64,000 nucleotides of DNA, taken from contig WJIZ01000027.1 in assembly GCA_014729995.1 (NCBI GenBank), forward strand, positions 1-64,000, given 5' to 3'. This document shows, piece after piece, positions 35,163 to 43,819 of the stretch. The DNA is from Candidatus Woesearchaeota archaeon (lineage in GTDB: Archaea; Nanobdellota; Nanobdellia; Woesearchaeales; WJIZ01). The notes under the pieces are model-generated. The model was not told where the DNA came from. It searched no databases and saw only the letters and a program-made list of their open reading frames with translations. The position numbers and the translations under genes are program-made. Position 1 is the stretch's first letter. Each line of letters begins with the position of its first letter.

Positions 35163-35897
35163 TCAAAGAGAATATTCCTGCATAGGCTGCGGCACGATTA
35201 TTTTTTTTGTTATTATTTTTTTTAGCCTGTTTTTTTGCTTTCTTAAACTTCTTTGGAGATGGGTCAGAGCAAGGCATTTTATTTTTGCCTTTTTAGCCAT
35301 TTCTATCAAGTTATAGATGCTGCCGTGGCCGGGCTTTTCCGGCTCTAACGAATATGCCTCATGTATGAGCAAATCAGAGCCTTTATACATCTGTTCTGCT
35401 TCTTTTGTGTATTTTCCATCCCCGCTGTAGCATATTTTGCTTTTGCTGTCATCAATGCTTACAGCCAGGTTTGGCTTCGAGTGAATCGTTGGAGCGAAGG
35501 AAAGCCCTAATTCATTTAGCTTAACTTTTTTGCCCTTTTCTGCTGTGATAAAATCCAGGCTGAATTCAAATTTTTGCCTTATGCCTGCATAGCCCAATTC
35601 GAGCATCTTTTCTATGTCTTTTTTGATTTGTTCCCGGCAGATAATTATTATAGGCTTTGTTCTTTTTTCCTCCCACATCCTTCCCAGTAAAGCGGGCAGG
35701 CCGAAATAATGGTCAGCATGTCCGTGTGAGATATAAATCGCGTCTAGGAAAGAAGGATCAGGATTATATTTCCATAACTGCGCGGGCATTGAATAGCCGC
35801 AGTCCAATAGCAGCCTTGTTTCAGATATAATAAGATGCGAGTTATTGGGGAGAGTTTCATCAAATGCCTCTCCTGTCCCTAAGAATATAATCTTCAT
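35163..35897 (-). CDS. Metallo-beta-lactamase-fold hydrolase (RNase Z-like)
   Basis: The 244-residue protein starts with F-L-G-T-G-E-A and has H-G-H-A-D-H, the dinuclear zinc motif, near residue 60, then an S-G-D-G segment and a C-terminal H at A-L-T-H-L. This matches ribonuclease Z-type MBL enzymes but lacks the long flexible arm of true tRNase Z, so a phosphodiesterase role is equally possible. The C-terminus is basic and Lys-rich. It is divergent from the MFS gene. Confidence 0.8.
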   Translation of the reverse strand: MKIIFLGTGEAFDETLPNNSHLIISETRLLLDCGYSMPAQLWKYNPDPSFLDAIYISHGHADHYFGLPALLGRMWEEKRTKPIIIICREQIKKDIEKMLELGYAGIRQKFEFSLDFITAEKGKKVKLNELGLSFAPTIHSKPNLAVSIDDSKSKICYSGDGKYTKEAEQMYKGSDLLIHEAYSLEPEKPGHGSIYNLIEMAKKAKIKCLALTHLQRSLRKQKNRLKKIITKKIIVPQPMQEYSL

Positions 35898-35983
35898 GGA
35901 TTAAGTAAGAAAAGGGCATATAAAAAAGTAATGTTTTGACACGTTTTGACAAATTTTATAAATCTGCGAATCAAGCCAATAAT

Positions 35984-37123
35984 ATGGATAACTTAATCCT
36001 GCTGAGCATTGTAAGCCTTATCAATGATTTCTCTTCTAAGATGATACTCCCCGTTCTGCCCCTGTATATAAAGCAACTGGGCGGAGCCGGGCTGGCTGTC
36101 GGGCTGATTTCAGGTATAGGGGAAAGCATAGCAAGCTTCCTTAAGGTGCTTTCAGGATATTGGTCTGACAAATACGGCGGGAGGAAGCCGTTTGTTTTGG
36201 GAGGGTATTTCACATCGGCTGTCGCAAAAATACTTTTCTTTTTTGCCAATTCGTGGCCTGTTGTGCTGGTTTTGCGCAGTTTAGAGAGGACAGGAAAGGG
36301 GCTGAGGTCTGCTTCAAGGGATGCGCTTATTGCTGTTACAGGCGGCAAAAGGGGGAAGGCATTCGGCATACACCGCGCATTTGACTCGGGAGGGGCTGTG
36401 CTGGGAAGCCTGTTCGTGCTGTTTTTGGTGTGGCGCCTTAAGGTTGAGATAAGATATGTATTCCTGATTGCAGGCATAATAGCTTTTTTTGCGCTGATAC
36501 CCATTTTTCCTGCGAAGGAATCTGACAAGAAGAAAGCGGGAAACAAGAAGCTAATAATATCATTCAAAGAATTCTCACCCAGGCTGAAGCTTTTTATGGC
36601 TGTGGCTGCAATATTTGCACTGGGGAATTTCAGCTGGATGTTTTTAGTGTTGAAAGTGCAGGATGCATTCAGCGCTGGGTTCGCTATCGTGATTCCAATA
36701 CTGCTTTATATCCTTTATAATGTGTTTTATACTGCGATGGCAGTTCCTTCAGGAATGCTTGCTGATAAATTCGGCAAGGACAATGTACTATTGGCGGGCT
36801 ATTCCTTGTTTGCATTAATCATGCTCGGCTTTATATTTTTCAATGAGCTGGCTTCTTTTATAGTACTGTTCATACTCTACGGGATTATGTATGCTTTCAT
36901 AGAATCCAATGAGAGGGCCTATGTCTCTGATTTGAGCGAGGACGAGACAAGGGGCACAGCCTTAGGCACTTTTTTCACCCTGACGAGCATAGTTGCGCTT
37001 CCTGCTGGCCTAATTGCAGGAAGCCTGTATGATGTGCAGCCTGAATTTACATTTGTATACGGCTTAGTGCTGTCTATGTCTGCTGTTGCATTGTTTCTTG
37101 TGCATAAGTGCAGCAGGAAATGA
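35984..37123 (+). CDS. Major facilitator superfamily transporter
   Basis: The 379-residue protein has about 11-12 hydrophobic segments and the MFS loop motif between helices 2 and 3 (G-Y-W-S-D-K-Y-G-G-R-K-P), with a second copy G-M-L-A-D-K-F-G-K-D in the second half. The substrate is unknown; R-S-x-E-R-x-G-K-G-x-R-S-A-S-R-D-A resembles a family of uncharacterised prokaryotic exporters. A box A (TTTTATAAATC) near 35950-35960 sits about 28 nt before the ATG, so a leaderless start at 35984 is chosen. Confidence 0.87.
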   Translation: MDNLILLSIVSLINDFSSKMILPVLPLYIKQLGGAGLAVGLISGIGESIASFLKVLSGYWSDKYGGRKPFVLGGYFTSAVAKILFFFANSWPVVLVLRSLERTGKGLRSASRDALIAVTGGKRGKAFGIHRAFDSGGAVLGSLFVLFLVWRLKVEIRYVFLIAGIIAFFALIPIFPAKESDKKKAGNKKLIISFKEFSPRLKLFMAVAAIFALGNFSWMFLVLKVQDAFSAGFAIVIPILLYILYNVFYTAMAVPSGMLADKFGKDNVLLAGYSLFALIMLGFIFFNELASFIVLFILYGIMYAFIESNERAYVSDLSEDETRGTALGTFFTLTSIVALPAGLIAGSLYDVQPEFTFVYGLVLSMSAVALFLVHKCSRK

Positions 37124-37408
37124 TTAATTAAGGTGCATCGGAAAGCCAGTTTGTATCATGCTGGTTTGAATTACACGCCCGGTTTGAGAATCACGAATTT
37201 GGTATTCAAATTTATCTTTATATTCTTCCATGAATTTGTATAACTGCTCTTTTTCCAGGTTAAGAAAGCAGTAGGATTTTGTCCGGTAGCCTGATGTATC
37301 TATAACATGCTGGCATTCTTTTATTATGCCGGGATATTTTGAGAGCATTATGTCTTCCAGAAGCTTATCAGCAGTAAAGAGATCAACCAAGCCATTGACC
37401 GAAACCAT
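37124..37408 (-). CDS. Hypothetical protein
   Basis: The 94-residue product is soluble, mixed alpha/beta, with L-N-L-E-K-E-Q-L-Y-K-F-M-E-E-Y and a short beta-rich C-terminus. I do not recognise the family. It is convergent with the MFS gene (stops adjacent) and lies 32 nt downstream of the purP-like operon on the same strand, so it may be read with it. Confidence 0.6.
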   Translation of the reverse strand: MVSVNGLVDLFTADKLLEDIMLSKYPGIIKECQHVIDTSGYRTKSYCFLNLEKEQLYKFMEEYKDKFEYQIRDSQTGRVIQTSMIQTGFPMHLN

Positions 37409-37440
37409 AGCTGTAAAGAATACCCTTTGCCTCTTAAATT

Positions 37441-38568
37441 TTACGTGCAGACCAGGTCCAGCTTGTCCTGCTCAATTGCCTGCCTTATCTCCATCGCTAT
37501 CCTCTCGCCATAGCTGATAGAGCTGCCGTATAAGTAGCCTGTATGCGGGGTAAACCTTGTCAGAGGGCTGCCGGGTATTCTCATGGAGATGTCAAAGCAG
37601 ACAAACTCTTCTTTCCCGCTTTCTGTGATGTATGAGCCCTGCAGGGCAAAAGGGCCTATTATGCCGGGGGGACATTCTTTTTTTGTAGTTTTGATGAATC
37701 TTTCTCCTAATTCGAATATTTTTTCTATTATGCTTTCTTTGGTTGTGGCAGCCATGTGACCGTTTTCAATCATCTTCGGCTTCATGTATTTCAGGACTTC
37801 GAGCTGCTCATCCGCGGGCAGCCTGAGGAAGCCGTCCAGGTTTGTCTGCCTTCTCGTGTCAGTGCCCATTATCTCAATCTCGTTGTTCAGGACAGAGTAG
37901 AAGTAATTGAAATTTATCTGCGCTCCTATCACGTATTCTTCGATTACCGCATTTTTCAATGCCCCTTCTGTTATTGCCCTTTCCTTTATCATTTGCCCTG
38001 CTTTTTTTTTGTAGTCCTGGAAGCTGTTTGCGAAGAAGAAAGCCCTCTCATAGCTGCGCTTAGCTTCATTGACCTTTACAATTACTAACCGGTCAATATC
38101 TTTTGGGCTCTTGTATATCTTAGGGAACCTTATCTTTGCCTTTTCCATGAGATAGTACTGGTTTTTGGGAATGTCCCTTTCTTCCAATTTCAGCATTGAC
38201 CTTGTGCCGTAAATCGGCACCCTGAACCTGTTCTCTATGTCGCTGAAATTAAAGTACACCCAGAAGTAACGGTTGTGGATGAAAATGGTGTTTCTTTTCA
38301 GCAGCTTCTCCTGTATTTCGGGCTTTATTATGCTGTCAAAGCTGTCCAAGACAATGGTTTCATCGACACAGCCTTTTCCGCCCCTTGTTTTGTAATATTT
38401 GGTGTAGGTCTTTTCCCTGCCTTTCCTGCATACAGCAAGAGTCTTAAAGCCCATCTTTTTTGCCCCCCTGCATATGTCAAGCCCGGAATGGCCCCCAAGA
38501 ACACCGATAGTTATGTTGTTCTTATCGTATTTTTCAAGTATTTTCCTTATTTCCTGCCTTTTTATCAT
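37441..38568 (-). CDS. PurP paralogue with altered ATP-grasp loop
   Basis: The 375-residue protein has the PurP layout (N-terminal DUF1246, C-terminal DUF1297), including G-V-L-G-G-H-S-G-L-D at the start and C-P-P-G-I-I-G-P-F-A-L-Q-G. PurP ligates formate to AICAR to give FAICAR. The Gly-rich ATP loop of PurP (G-A-S-G-G-K-G-Y-F in the neighbour) is replaced by N-E-A-K-R-S-Y-E-R-A-F-F here, so ATP binding may be lost or changed. It is the third gene of a purP operon, overlapping the middle gene by 4 nt. Confidence 0.85.
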   Translation of the reverse strand: MIKRQEIRKILEKYDKNNITIGVLGGHSGLDICRGAKKMGFKTLAVCRKGREKTYTKYYKTRGGKGCVDETIVLDSFDSIIKPEIQEKLLKRNTIFIHNRYFWVYFNFSDIENRFRVPIYGTRSMLKLEERDIPKNQYYLMEKAKIRFPKIYKSPKDIDRLVIVKVNEAKRSYERAFFFANSFQDYKKKAGQMIKERAITEGALKNAVIEEYVIGAQINFNYFYSVLNNEIEIMGTDTRRQTNLDGFLRLPADEQLEVLKYMKPKMIENGHMAATTKESIIEKIFELGERFIKTTKKECPPGIIGPFALQGSYITESGKEEFVCFDISMRIPGSPLTRFTPHTGYLYGSSISYGERIAMEIRQAIEQDKLDLVCT

Positions 38569-39314
38569 CTTCCGAACAATCCCCTAAGCCAGCTCCAGAA
38601 TTTTGTGAATATATTGGCATCTTCAACGACCACTGTTTCGGCTTTGCTTTCTTCCGCTGTATGCTCTTCACCTGCTGCATCCAGGATGATTTCTTCGCTT
38701 TCTTCATTAATCTCTTCAGGAAGCGGAGCTACCTTATCAGGAGGGGGCATGACTATGCTGCTTTCTGCTTCTTTTTCTTTTTTCTTAGCCTCTTCCTCGG
38801 GCCTGTCTTCAGTTGTTTCGATGCTGATTTCTACCTCATCCCCTTCCAGGGCATTTGTTTCGAAATTCGACAGGTATTCTGCTGCTTTCCTGGTTGCTGT
38901 GTTGCTGTAGCCGGCAACAACGATATACCTGACTCCTTCATCTTCATAATATCTTATATATGCCTTGCCTGAAGGGAAATCCTTGTTGCAAGGGGAGGGA
39001 TTACCTAAAAGCTCTGAAGTAAGGTCATTCACGCAGGGGTTTCCTATCAGTATGAGGTTGTTCTGCAATGATGCTTCGCTGTCAAGCTTATTTATGTTCG
39101 GCTGCATTTTGCCTGCATAAGAGCTCATCTTCATTGCTATCGTGCTTTGGCTGATAACGTCCATAGAGCCAGCGCCTTTTCCGACAACTATGTAGCCGTT
39201 GAATCTGTTGCCTTTCATGAAATTTTCAGGAAAGTCTGCCAAATCAGCCATGCAGATGCCTGCCAGCAGCAATATTATGGGCATAACCAATAACGCCTTT
39301 TTCATTTTTTTCAC
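38565..39314 (-). CDS. Exported protein with S-layer-like domain
   Basis: The 249-residue product has a cleavable-type signal peptide (about 1-23) followed by F-P-E-N-F-x-K-G-N-R-F-N-G-Y-I-V-V-G, which resembles the S-layer/surface-protein repeat of several archaea. Next come a Cys pair, an acidic Glu/Lys-rich stretch (about 165-225) and a short amphipathic end rich in W, L and R. It is probably a cell-surface protein. Its place between two purP genes, with 4-nt overlaps on both sides, is odd. Confidence 0.75.
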   Translation of the reverse strand: MKKMKKALLVMPIILLLAGICMADLADFPENFMKGNRFNGYIVVGKGAGSMDVISQSTIAMKMSSYAGKMQPNINKLDSEASLQNNLILIGNPCVNDLTSELLGNPSPCNKDFPSGKAYIRYYEDEGVRYIVVAGYSNTATRKAAEYLSNFETNALEGDEVEISIETTEDRPEEEAKKKEKEAESSIVMPPPDKVAPLPEEINEESEEIILDAAGEEHTAEESKAETVVVEDANIFTKFWSWLRGLFGR

Positions 39315-40330
39315 CCCAAAACCATTTTTAGCTTATCCTGCCTTATGGCTTCTTTTATCTCGCGAGCTATCCTTCTTCCTGTTGACATCGGCTCATTGTA
39401 TTTCAGCCAAGAGTAAGGCGAGCCATGAACATAAGGATTGGTGCCAGCAACAATCCTGGCGGAGATTTCAAAAACAACTATTTTTGCATCAGGGGTTATT
39501 ATTCCCTCGAGGCAGAAAGGGCCGAATAACCCAGGAGGGCATATCTTCCTGCTTTCTTCGATCACTTTCTCCCCTATCCTGAAAGCGTATGGGAGCAGGG
39601 ATTCCCTCACAACTAATGGAATGTTTCCCACGATAACGTAGCTTGGGTCAATCTTGGGCAAAACCATCTGGTCGCGGGCTGAGATTCTTCCGAGACTGTC
39701 GACATTGCTTTCGTAGCGCTTGTCAAAGCTCAGGATCTCTATTTCCTGCGAGAGTGGCGAGTAGAAATAATGGATATAGCACGGAACCCCAACAACATAC
39801 TCCTGTATCACGTAGTCTTCTTCGCCGGTGTAAGCCTGCATCTTCTTTTTCCAGTCTTTGTAATGCTTTGCCAGGAAATATCCTTTCCCGCCTGAAGCGC
39901 CGTGGAACTTGGTGATCACAGGCCTGTCTATGTCTTCTGGCCTGTCGAATATCTTGGGCATCTTTAGGCCTGCCTGCATGAGCCATTTTCTTTCTACGGT
40001 CCTGTTTGATTCCCAGTTGAGGATTTTCTTGTTTCCGAAATAGGGTATTTTGAGATTTTCTGTCCTTTTGATGCCCATATATGCTATGAAAGAGGCATGG
40101 GGAATTATTATGGCGTTTTCTTTTAACAGCTGCTGCTGCACTTTTTCGAAATTTGCGTAAGAATCGATTGTTATTATCTTGTCAGCTACGCTGAATGACC
40201 TATACGGCTGCTCCCTTCCCTTCAGGCAGATGCATATGGTCTCGAAGCCTTCATCTTTCGCGCCTTTCAATATCTGTAATGCAGAATGAGAGCCTATTGT
40301 TGCAATCCTGTACTTTTTTGTTTGCGCCAT
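39311..40330 (-). CDS. purP: Formate-dependent AICAR ligase (FAICAR synthetase)
   Basis: The 339-residue enzyme makes FAICAR from AICAR, formate and ATP, replacing the folate-dependent PurH step in archaea. It shows G-S-H-S-A-L-Q-I at the N-terminus, the ATP-grasp loop F-H-G-A-S-G-G-K-G-Y-F near residue 145, I-Q-E-Y-V-V-G-V and C-P-P-G-L-F-G-P-F-C-L-E-G near the metal site. It heads the three-gene operon. Confidence 0.93.
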   Translation of the reverse strand: MAQTKKYRIATIGSHSALQILKGAKDEGFETICICLKGREQPYRSFSVADKIITIDSYANFEKVQQQLLKENAIIIPHASFIAYMGIKRTENLKIPYFGNKKILNWESNRTVERKWLMQAGLKMPKIFDRPEDIDRPVITKFHGASGGKGYFLAKHYKDWKKKMQAYTGEEDYVIQEYVVGVPCYIHYFYSPLSQEIEILSFDKRYESNVDSLGRISARDQMVLPKIDPSYVIVGNIPLVVRESLLPYAFRIGEKVIEESRKICPPGLFGPFCLEGIITPDAKIVVFEISARIVAGTNPYVHGSPYSWLKYNEPMSTGRRIAREIKEAIRQDKLKMVLG

Positions 40331-40386
40331 ACTTAAGGATAGAACAGGAAATATTTAAGTTTATCGAAAATTACACAGCAGATGCT

Positions 40387-40971
40387 TTATTTCTTCAAAG
40401 ACTTCTTCCTTCTGTTTAAGTTGGCCCTTTTGCTGGGCCTTGCCTTTTCAGCGCCCTTGCCTTTTTTCCTCAGGCCTCTTGACCTTATTCCTGCCGAAGT
40501 CTTGCCCCTGAAAACGCGGCCTTTTTCAAGGCTGATCCAGTTTATGCCCCTGTCAGCCAGTATGTGGGGATTGGTCCTATCTACAAGAATCACTTCATGC
40601 CATACAAATTTTCCGTCGTCTGCCAGCCAGTATGAATTAAGCACTTCACAGTTCCTGTATTTCCTGGATGCCCTCTCCTCGGCCACTTGGCGGTATGACT
40701 TTTCGAGATTTTTTACCTGTGAGGAGGCCTTGGGCCTTCTTCCCCCTGTGCTTCTCCTGGGATGCTGCCTTCCCCCCCTTATGAGCCTTTGCCTTACTAT
40801 TACAAAGCCCTGCTTCGCCTTATAACCAAGAGAGCGTGCGCGGTCAAGCCTTGTGGGCTTTTTGACCCTTACTGTAGCAGGCTCCCTTCTCCATGCTATC
40901 AGCCTTGCTTTGTAGAACTCGCTTTGTTTCGGCCTTTTCCAGGCCTCCCTGATATGCTTGTATAAGCTCAT
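40387..40971 (-). CDS. rpl15e: Ribosomal protein L15e
   Basis: This 194-residue basic protein has the L15e hallmarks: N-terminal [33 protein letters not shown] and L-N-S-Y-W-L. It binds 23S rRNA in the large subunit. Length is normal. A TATA-like TTTATAAA on the minus strand at about 41052-41060 gives a leader of roughly 60 nt. Confidence 0.97.
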   Translation of the reverse strand: MSLYKHIREAWKRPKQSEFYKARLIAWRREPATVRVKKPTRLDRARSLGYKAKQGFVIVRQRLIRGGRQHPRRSTGGRRPKASSQVKNLEKSYRQVAEERASRKYRNCEVLNSYWLADDGKFVWHEVILVDRTNPHILADRGINWISLEKGRVFRGKTSAGIRSRGLRKKGKGAEKARPSKRANLNRRKKSLKK

Positions 40972-41179
40972 TTTTTTCCTCCGTTATCATTCTTTCGGCC
41001 AATTCAGGCAAGTTAAACCCACATCTTGGACAAGAACAGAATTGATTGGCGGTTTATAAATGTAACGGGCTTATCTGCGAATGCTGGATGTTGTTAATAC
41101 TTTGATGTCGTTTTTGTTCCGGCATGGTTATTTTTTCTGGCGCCAAGGTTTATAAATTAAAATTCATTCTTCTCATTTT

Positions 41180-41257
41180 ATGGAGCATGCATATTTCATA
41201 AGACATGGAAATGCTGTTGAGATTCTTAATTTTTTTTGGGTACCCTCGAGTTTTTGA
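41180..41257 (+). pseudogene. 5' fragment of a histidine phosphatase (SixA-like) gene
   Basis: The frame starts at the position expected for a leaderless mRNA (box A GTTTATAAATT at 41149-41159). It encodes the beginning of a phosphoglycerate-mutase/SixA-type protein: Y-F-I-R-H-G-N-A contains the catalytic R-H-G motif. After about 18 residues it becomes low-quality sequence and stops at 41257. No remainder of the gene is found downstream, where a truncated transposase lies. The element probably inserted here and a deletion removed the rest. Confidence 0.65.
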
Positions 41258-41352
41258 GTTTACCTGAAGTGCTTATTTATCATATCCATTTTTTAGACTT
41301 TCTTTCACAGTATAAGAGATTAACTTTTCTTCACTCTAAAGTTTATAGAAAA

Positions 41353-41377
41353 ATCAATGCAGGAGTCTTGCATTGAT
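41353..41377. repeat. Perfect inverted repeat before the transposase start
   Basis: ATCAATGCA (41353-41361) pairs with TGCATTGAT (41369-41377) around a 7-nt loop that contains GGAG. A hairpin hiding the ribosome binding site is common in insertion sequences, where it limits transposase translation from outside transcripts. Confidence 0.6.
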
Positions 41378-41385
41378 AGGTTTTA

Positions 41386-41901
41386 ATGCGAATCAAAACC
41401 CGAAAAAAGTATAGAAGCTTCATAATAAAAAACCTTGCATTAACTGAGGAAGACTCACAAATCCTTTTTGATGCTGCCAAATATAACTCTTATGTTGAAA
41501 CAATAAGCAACAAAGCAGATAACCTACATCTTAAGGTCAATAAAGAATATATTGAATCACTCCAGCCAGAATATAGCAACTATGCTTTAAAGCTTCTCAA
41601 GAAACAAAGGCCGGGGGCTGTTGACTTAATATGTGACATAACCTATGAGAACTTCTATGGAAAAATAGATAATCTGCATATTCATCCATGGACAGGCGAA
41701 AATGGAATCAAAGGGAAGTTTCACTATCTTGTTGTTTCGATCCTTTATAGAAATAAGATCATACCATTCTATGCAACCATAATAAGGCTAGGGTGCTCAA
41801 AAGCAGAGCTTATCGGAAAAGCAATTAATTACTGTAAAAAACTAAATCTCAAAATCAAAAAAATCCTTTTAGATAGGGGTTTTTATTCAGGTGAGAAATA
41901 A
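41386..41901 (+). pseudogene. Truncated DDE transposase (IS4-superfamily-like)
   Basis: The 171-residue frame has an N-terminal helical region and two DDE landmarks: D-I-T-Y-E-N-F-Y-G (about residue 84) and I-L-L-D-R-G-F-Y-S (near the end). It stops two codons after the second, before the region that carries the catalytic Glu, so it cannot be active. The family resembles archaeal ISH3/IS4-like elements. Base composition is more A-rich than the neighbours. Confidence 0.72.
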
Positions 41902-41984
41902 AGAGCTTTAGCATTTTTATATCCTTTCCTACCAAAAACTATTAATACTTCCTCTACTATAGAGTAGATAATGGGGTGTTGCGG

Positions 41985-43067
41985 ATGAAATTCGGGAAAA
42001 GCATGATCATTTTCTTGTCTATGGCGCTGTTAGCGGGCATTGTTTCTGGCGCTAAGTTTGAGGCAGGCGATACTGTCAGCATAGAGGAAACAGTCGAGGA
42101 AAACCTTTATGTGGCAGCTGGGGAGGTGAGGGTCAACAGCATTGTCAAGGGGGACTTGATTGTTGCAGGCGGCCAGCTGGAGTTTAATGATATTGTAACA
42201 GAAGACCTGACAGCTGCGGGCGGCCAGGTAGACGTAAACAACAATGTCCAGGGCGATGCAAGGATAGCAGGCGGCCAGATAACCATTGACAGCGCTGTAA
42301 ATGACCTTGTTGTAATGGGAGGCGACATAAAGATAAGGGAAGGAACTGTAGTAAACGGGGATGCTGCTGTTACAGGAGGCAGCATTAACATTAAGGGGAG
42401 CTATAACCGCAACCTAAAGGTTGCAGCAGGAATGATAGACCTTGATGCTGTTGTTGCAGGCAATGTTGAGCTGGAAGCTGGCAGCATAAGGATATCCAGA
42501 GATACCCAGATAAACGGCAACCTTACCTATACACTGGACAGGGAGCTGGACATCCCAGAAGGCCAGGTTAAGGGAAGCGTAAAAAGGCTGGAGCCCGAGA
42601 GAAAAGCCTATAATTACGCCTCATCCATATTTTTTAAGTTCGCGGCATTTATAGGGCTGCTGTTTATAGGATTAGTATGGATTGCTATCATGCCGCATTT
42701 TTTCGAGAATACAGAGAAAGCCCTGTCACAGAAATACTGGAAAAGCACATTATGGGGTCTTATCTTTCTGGTTGTTGTGCCTGCAGCATTAATACTTATA
42801 ATGCTGACCATTGTAGGCATACCTATAGCTGTGCTTGGATTTATACTGTATGGATTGTCTGTATACCTTAGCAGGGTTGTATTTGCCCGCTGGCTCGGCG
42901 GCAGGCTGTACAAGAGAGGAAGGTTCCTCAAGTTTATTATCGGGCTAGTCCTCTTATCCATCCTTGTCTGGATACCTTTTATAGGATGGCTGCTCCACAT
43001 CTTCGCCGTGATGGCAGGCATCGGGGCTGTAACACAGATTAAGAGGAAGAAGAAGAGAAGGAAATGA
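41985..43067 (+). CDS. Exported beta-solenoid and membrane protein (bactofilin-like repeats)
   Basis: The 360-residue protein has a signal peptide (about 1-22), then eight or so repeats of about 20 residues with A/V-A-G-G-Q/D cores (about 40-190), the look of a polymer-forming bactofilin-type or right-handed beta-helix. Four transmembrane segments follow (about 215-330) and a Lys/Arg-rich tail. Its repeat domain should lie outside the membrane. The ATG at 41985 is preferred over an upstream in-frame GTG/TTG. A 49-codon gene follows with ATGA overlap. Confidence 0.75.
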   Translation: MKFGKSMIIFLSMALLAGIVSGAKFEAGDTVSIEETVEENLYVAAGEVRVNSIVKGDLIVAGGQLEFNDIVTEDLTAAGGQVDVNNNVQGDARIAGGQITIDSAVNDLVVMGGDIKIREGTVVNGDAAVTGGSINIKGSYNRNLKVAAGMIDLDAVVAGNVELEAGSIRISRDTQINGNLTYTLDRELDIPEGQVKGSVKRLEPERKAYNYASSIFFKFAAFIGLLFIGLVWIAIMPHFFENTEKALSQKYWKSTLWGLIFLVVVPAALILIMLTIVGIPIAVLGFILYGLSVYLSRVVFARWLGGRLYKRGRFLKFIIGLVLLSILVWIPFIGWLLHIFAVMAGIGAVTQIKRKKKRRK

Positions 43068-43213
43068 AGAAAATAATCTCGGTATTGCTGATAATCATCC
43101 TTATAATCAATATGCTTTTGCTTGCTTTCGGGCTAATATCACCATTATATTTCTGGCTGGTTATTGCGTTTATCGCTTTGGCTGCATTCAAGGCCATACC
43201 GAAGATGAAGTAA
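43064..43213 (+). CDS. Small two-helix membrane protein
   Basis: A 49-residue product that is almost wholly hydrophobic, with two predicted helices (about 4-24 and 26-43) and a basic end. Its start overlaps the stop of the beta-solenoid membrane protein (ATGA), so the two are coupled and may form a complex. Its stop abuts the convergent nitroreductase gene. Confidence 0.68.
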   Translation: MKKIISVLLIIILIINMLLLAFGLISPLYFWLVIAFIALAAFKAIPKMK

Positions 43214-43813
43214 TCAGCTTAGCCATTCAATATCTGCCTTTTTTCTCGGCAAAGCTTTCCTTGGGAATTTTTCGGGATAGCCCAGGGCAATGGTTGCCAT
43301 AATCCTGTGGGATAAAGGTATTCTTAGCTTTTTCCTTATCTTCCTGCTCTTGTTTAGCGCTATATCTGCCAGGCCTATCCAGCAGCTTCCTATGTTGAGA
43401 GAGCGCGCAGCCAGCATGATATTCTGCGCTGCGCAGCTGCAGTCCTTCAGGAAAAACCTTTTTTTCCGGGAATGTATTACAATGACGCACGGCGCGTGAT
43501 AGAAGAAGAGGTCTTTTTCGGTCTTTGCCCTTGCGGACATCTCTTTCACAGAAGCTTTAACTTCCTCTATGAAAGAAAGCGGCTTTGCCAGCCTGATTAC
43601 AGACTTATACCACTCTTTTATGTCCCCTGAGATTTCATCAATCAGCTTTTTTCCTGTTATAACCTTAAAGTTCCAGGGCTGCCTGTTATGCGATGAGGGG
43701 GCATACAGGGCAGCATCGATGATCCGCTTAACCCTTTCAGGCGATATCTTCCTGTTCTTATATTTCCTAATGCTCCTTCTAGACCTGATATTCTCAATAA
43801 CAGAATTCAACAT
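43214..43813 (-). CDS. Nitroreductase-family flavoprotein
   Basis: The 199-residue protein has the family opening R-S-R-R-S-I-R-K-Y and S-H-N-R-Q-P-W-N-F-K-V-I (FMN phosphate contact). A later segment has A-A-Q-N-I-M-L-A-A-R-S-L-N-I-G-S-C-W-I-G, and L-G-Y-P-E-K near the end. It would be an FMN-dependent NAD(P)H oxidoreductase; the substrate is unknown. It follows tfe by 6 nt on the same strand. Confidence 0.9.
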   Translation of the reverse strand: MLNSVIENIRSRRSIRKYKNRKISPERVKRIIDAALYAPSSHNRQPWNFKVITGKKLIDEISGDIKEWYKSVIRLAKPLSFIEEVKASVKEMSARAKTEKDLFFYHAPCVIVIHSRKKRFFLKDCSCAAQNIMLAARSLNIGSCWIGLADIALNKSRKIRKKLRIPLSHRIMATIALGYPEKFPRKALPRKKADIEWLS

Positions 43814-43819
43814 ATCACC

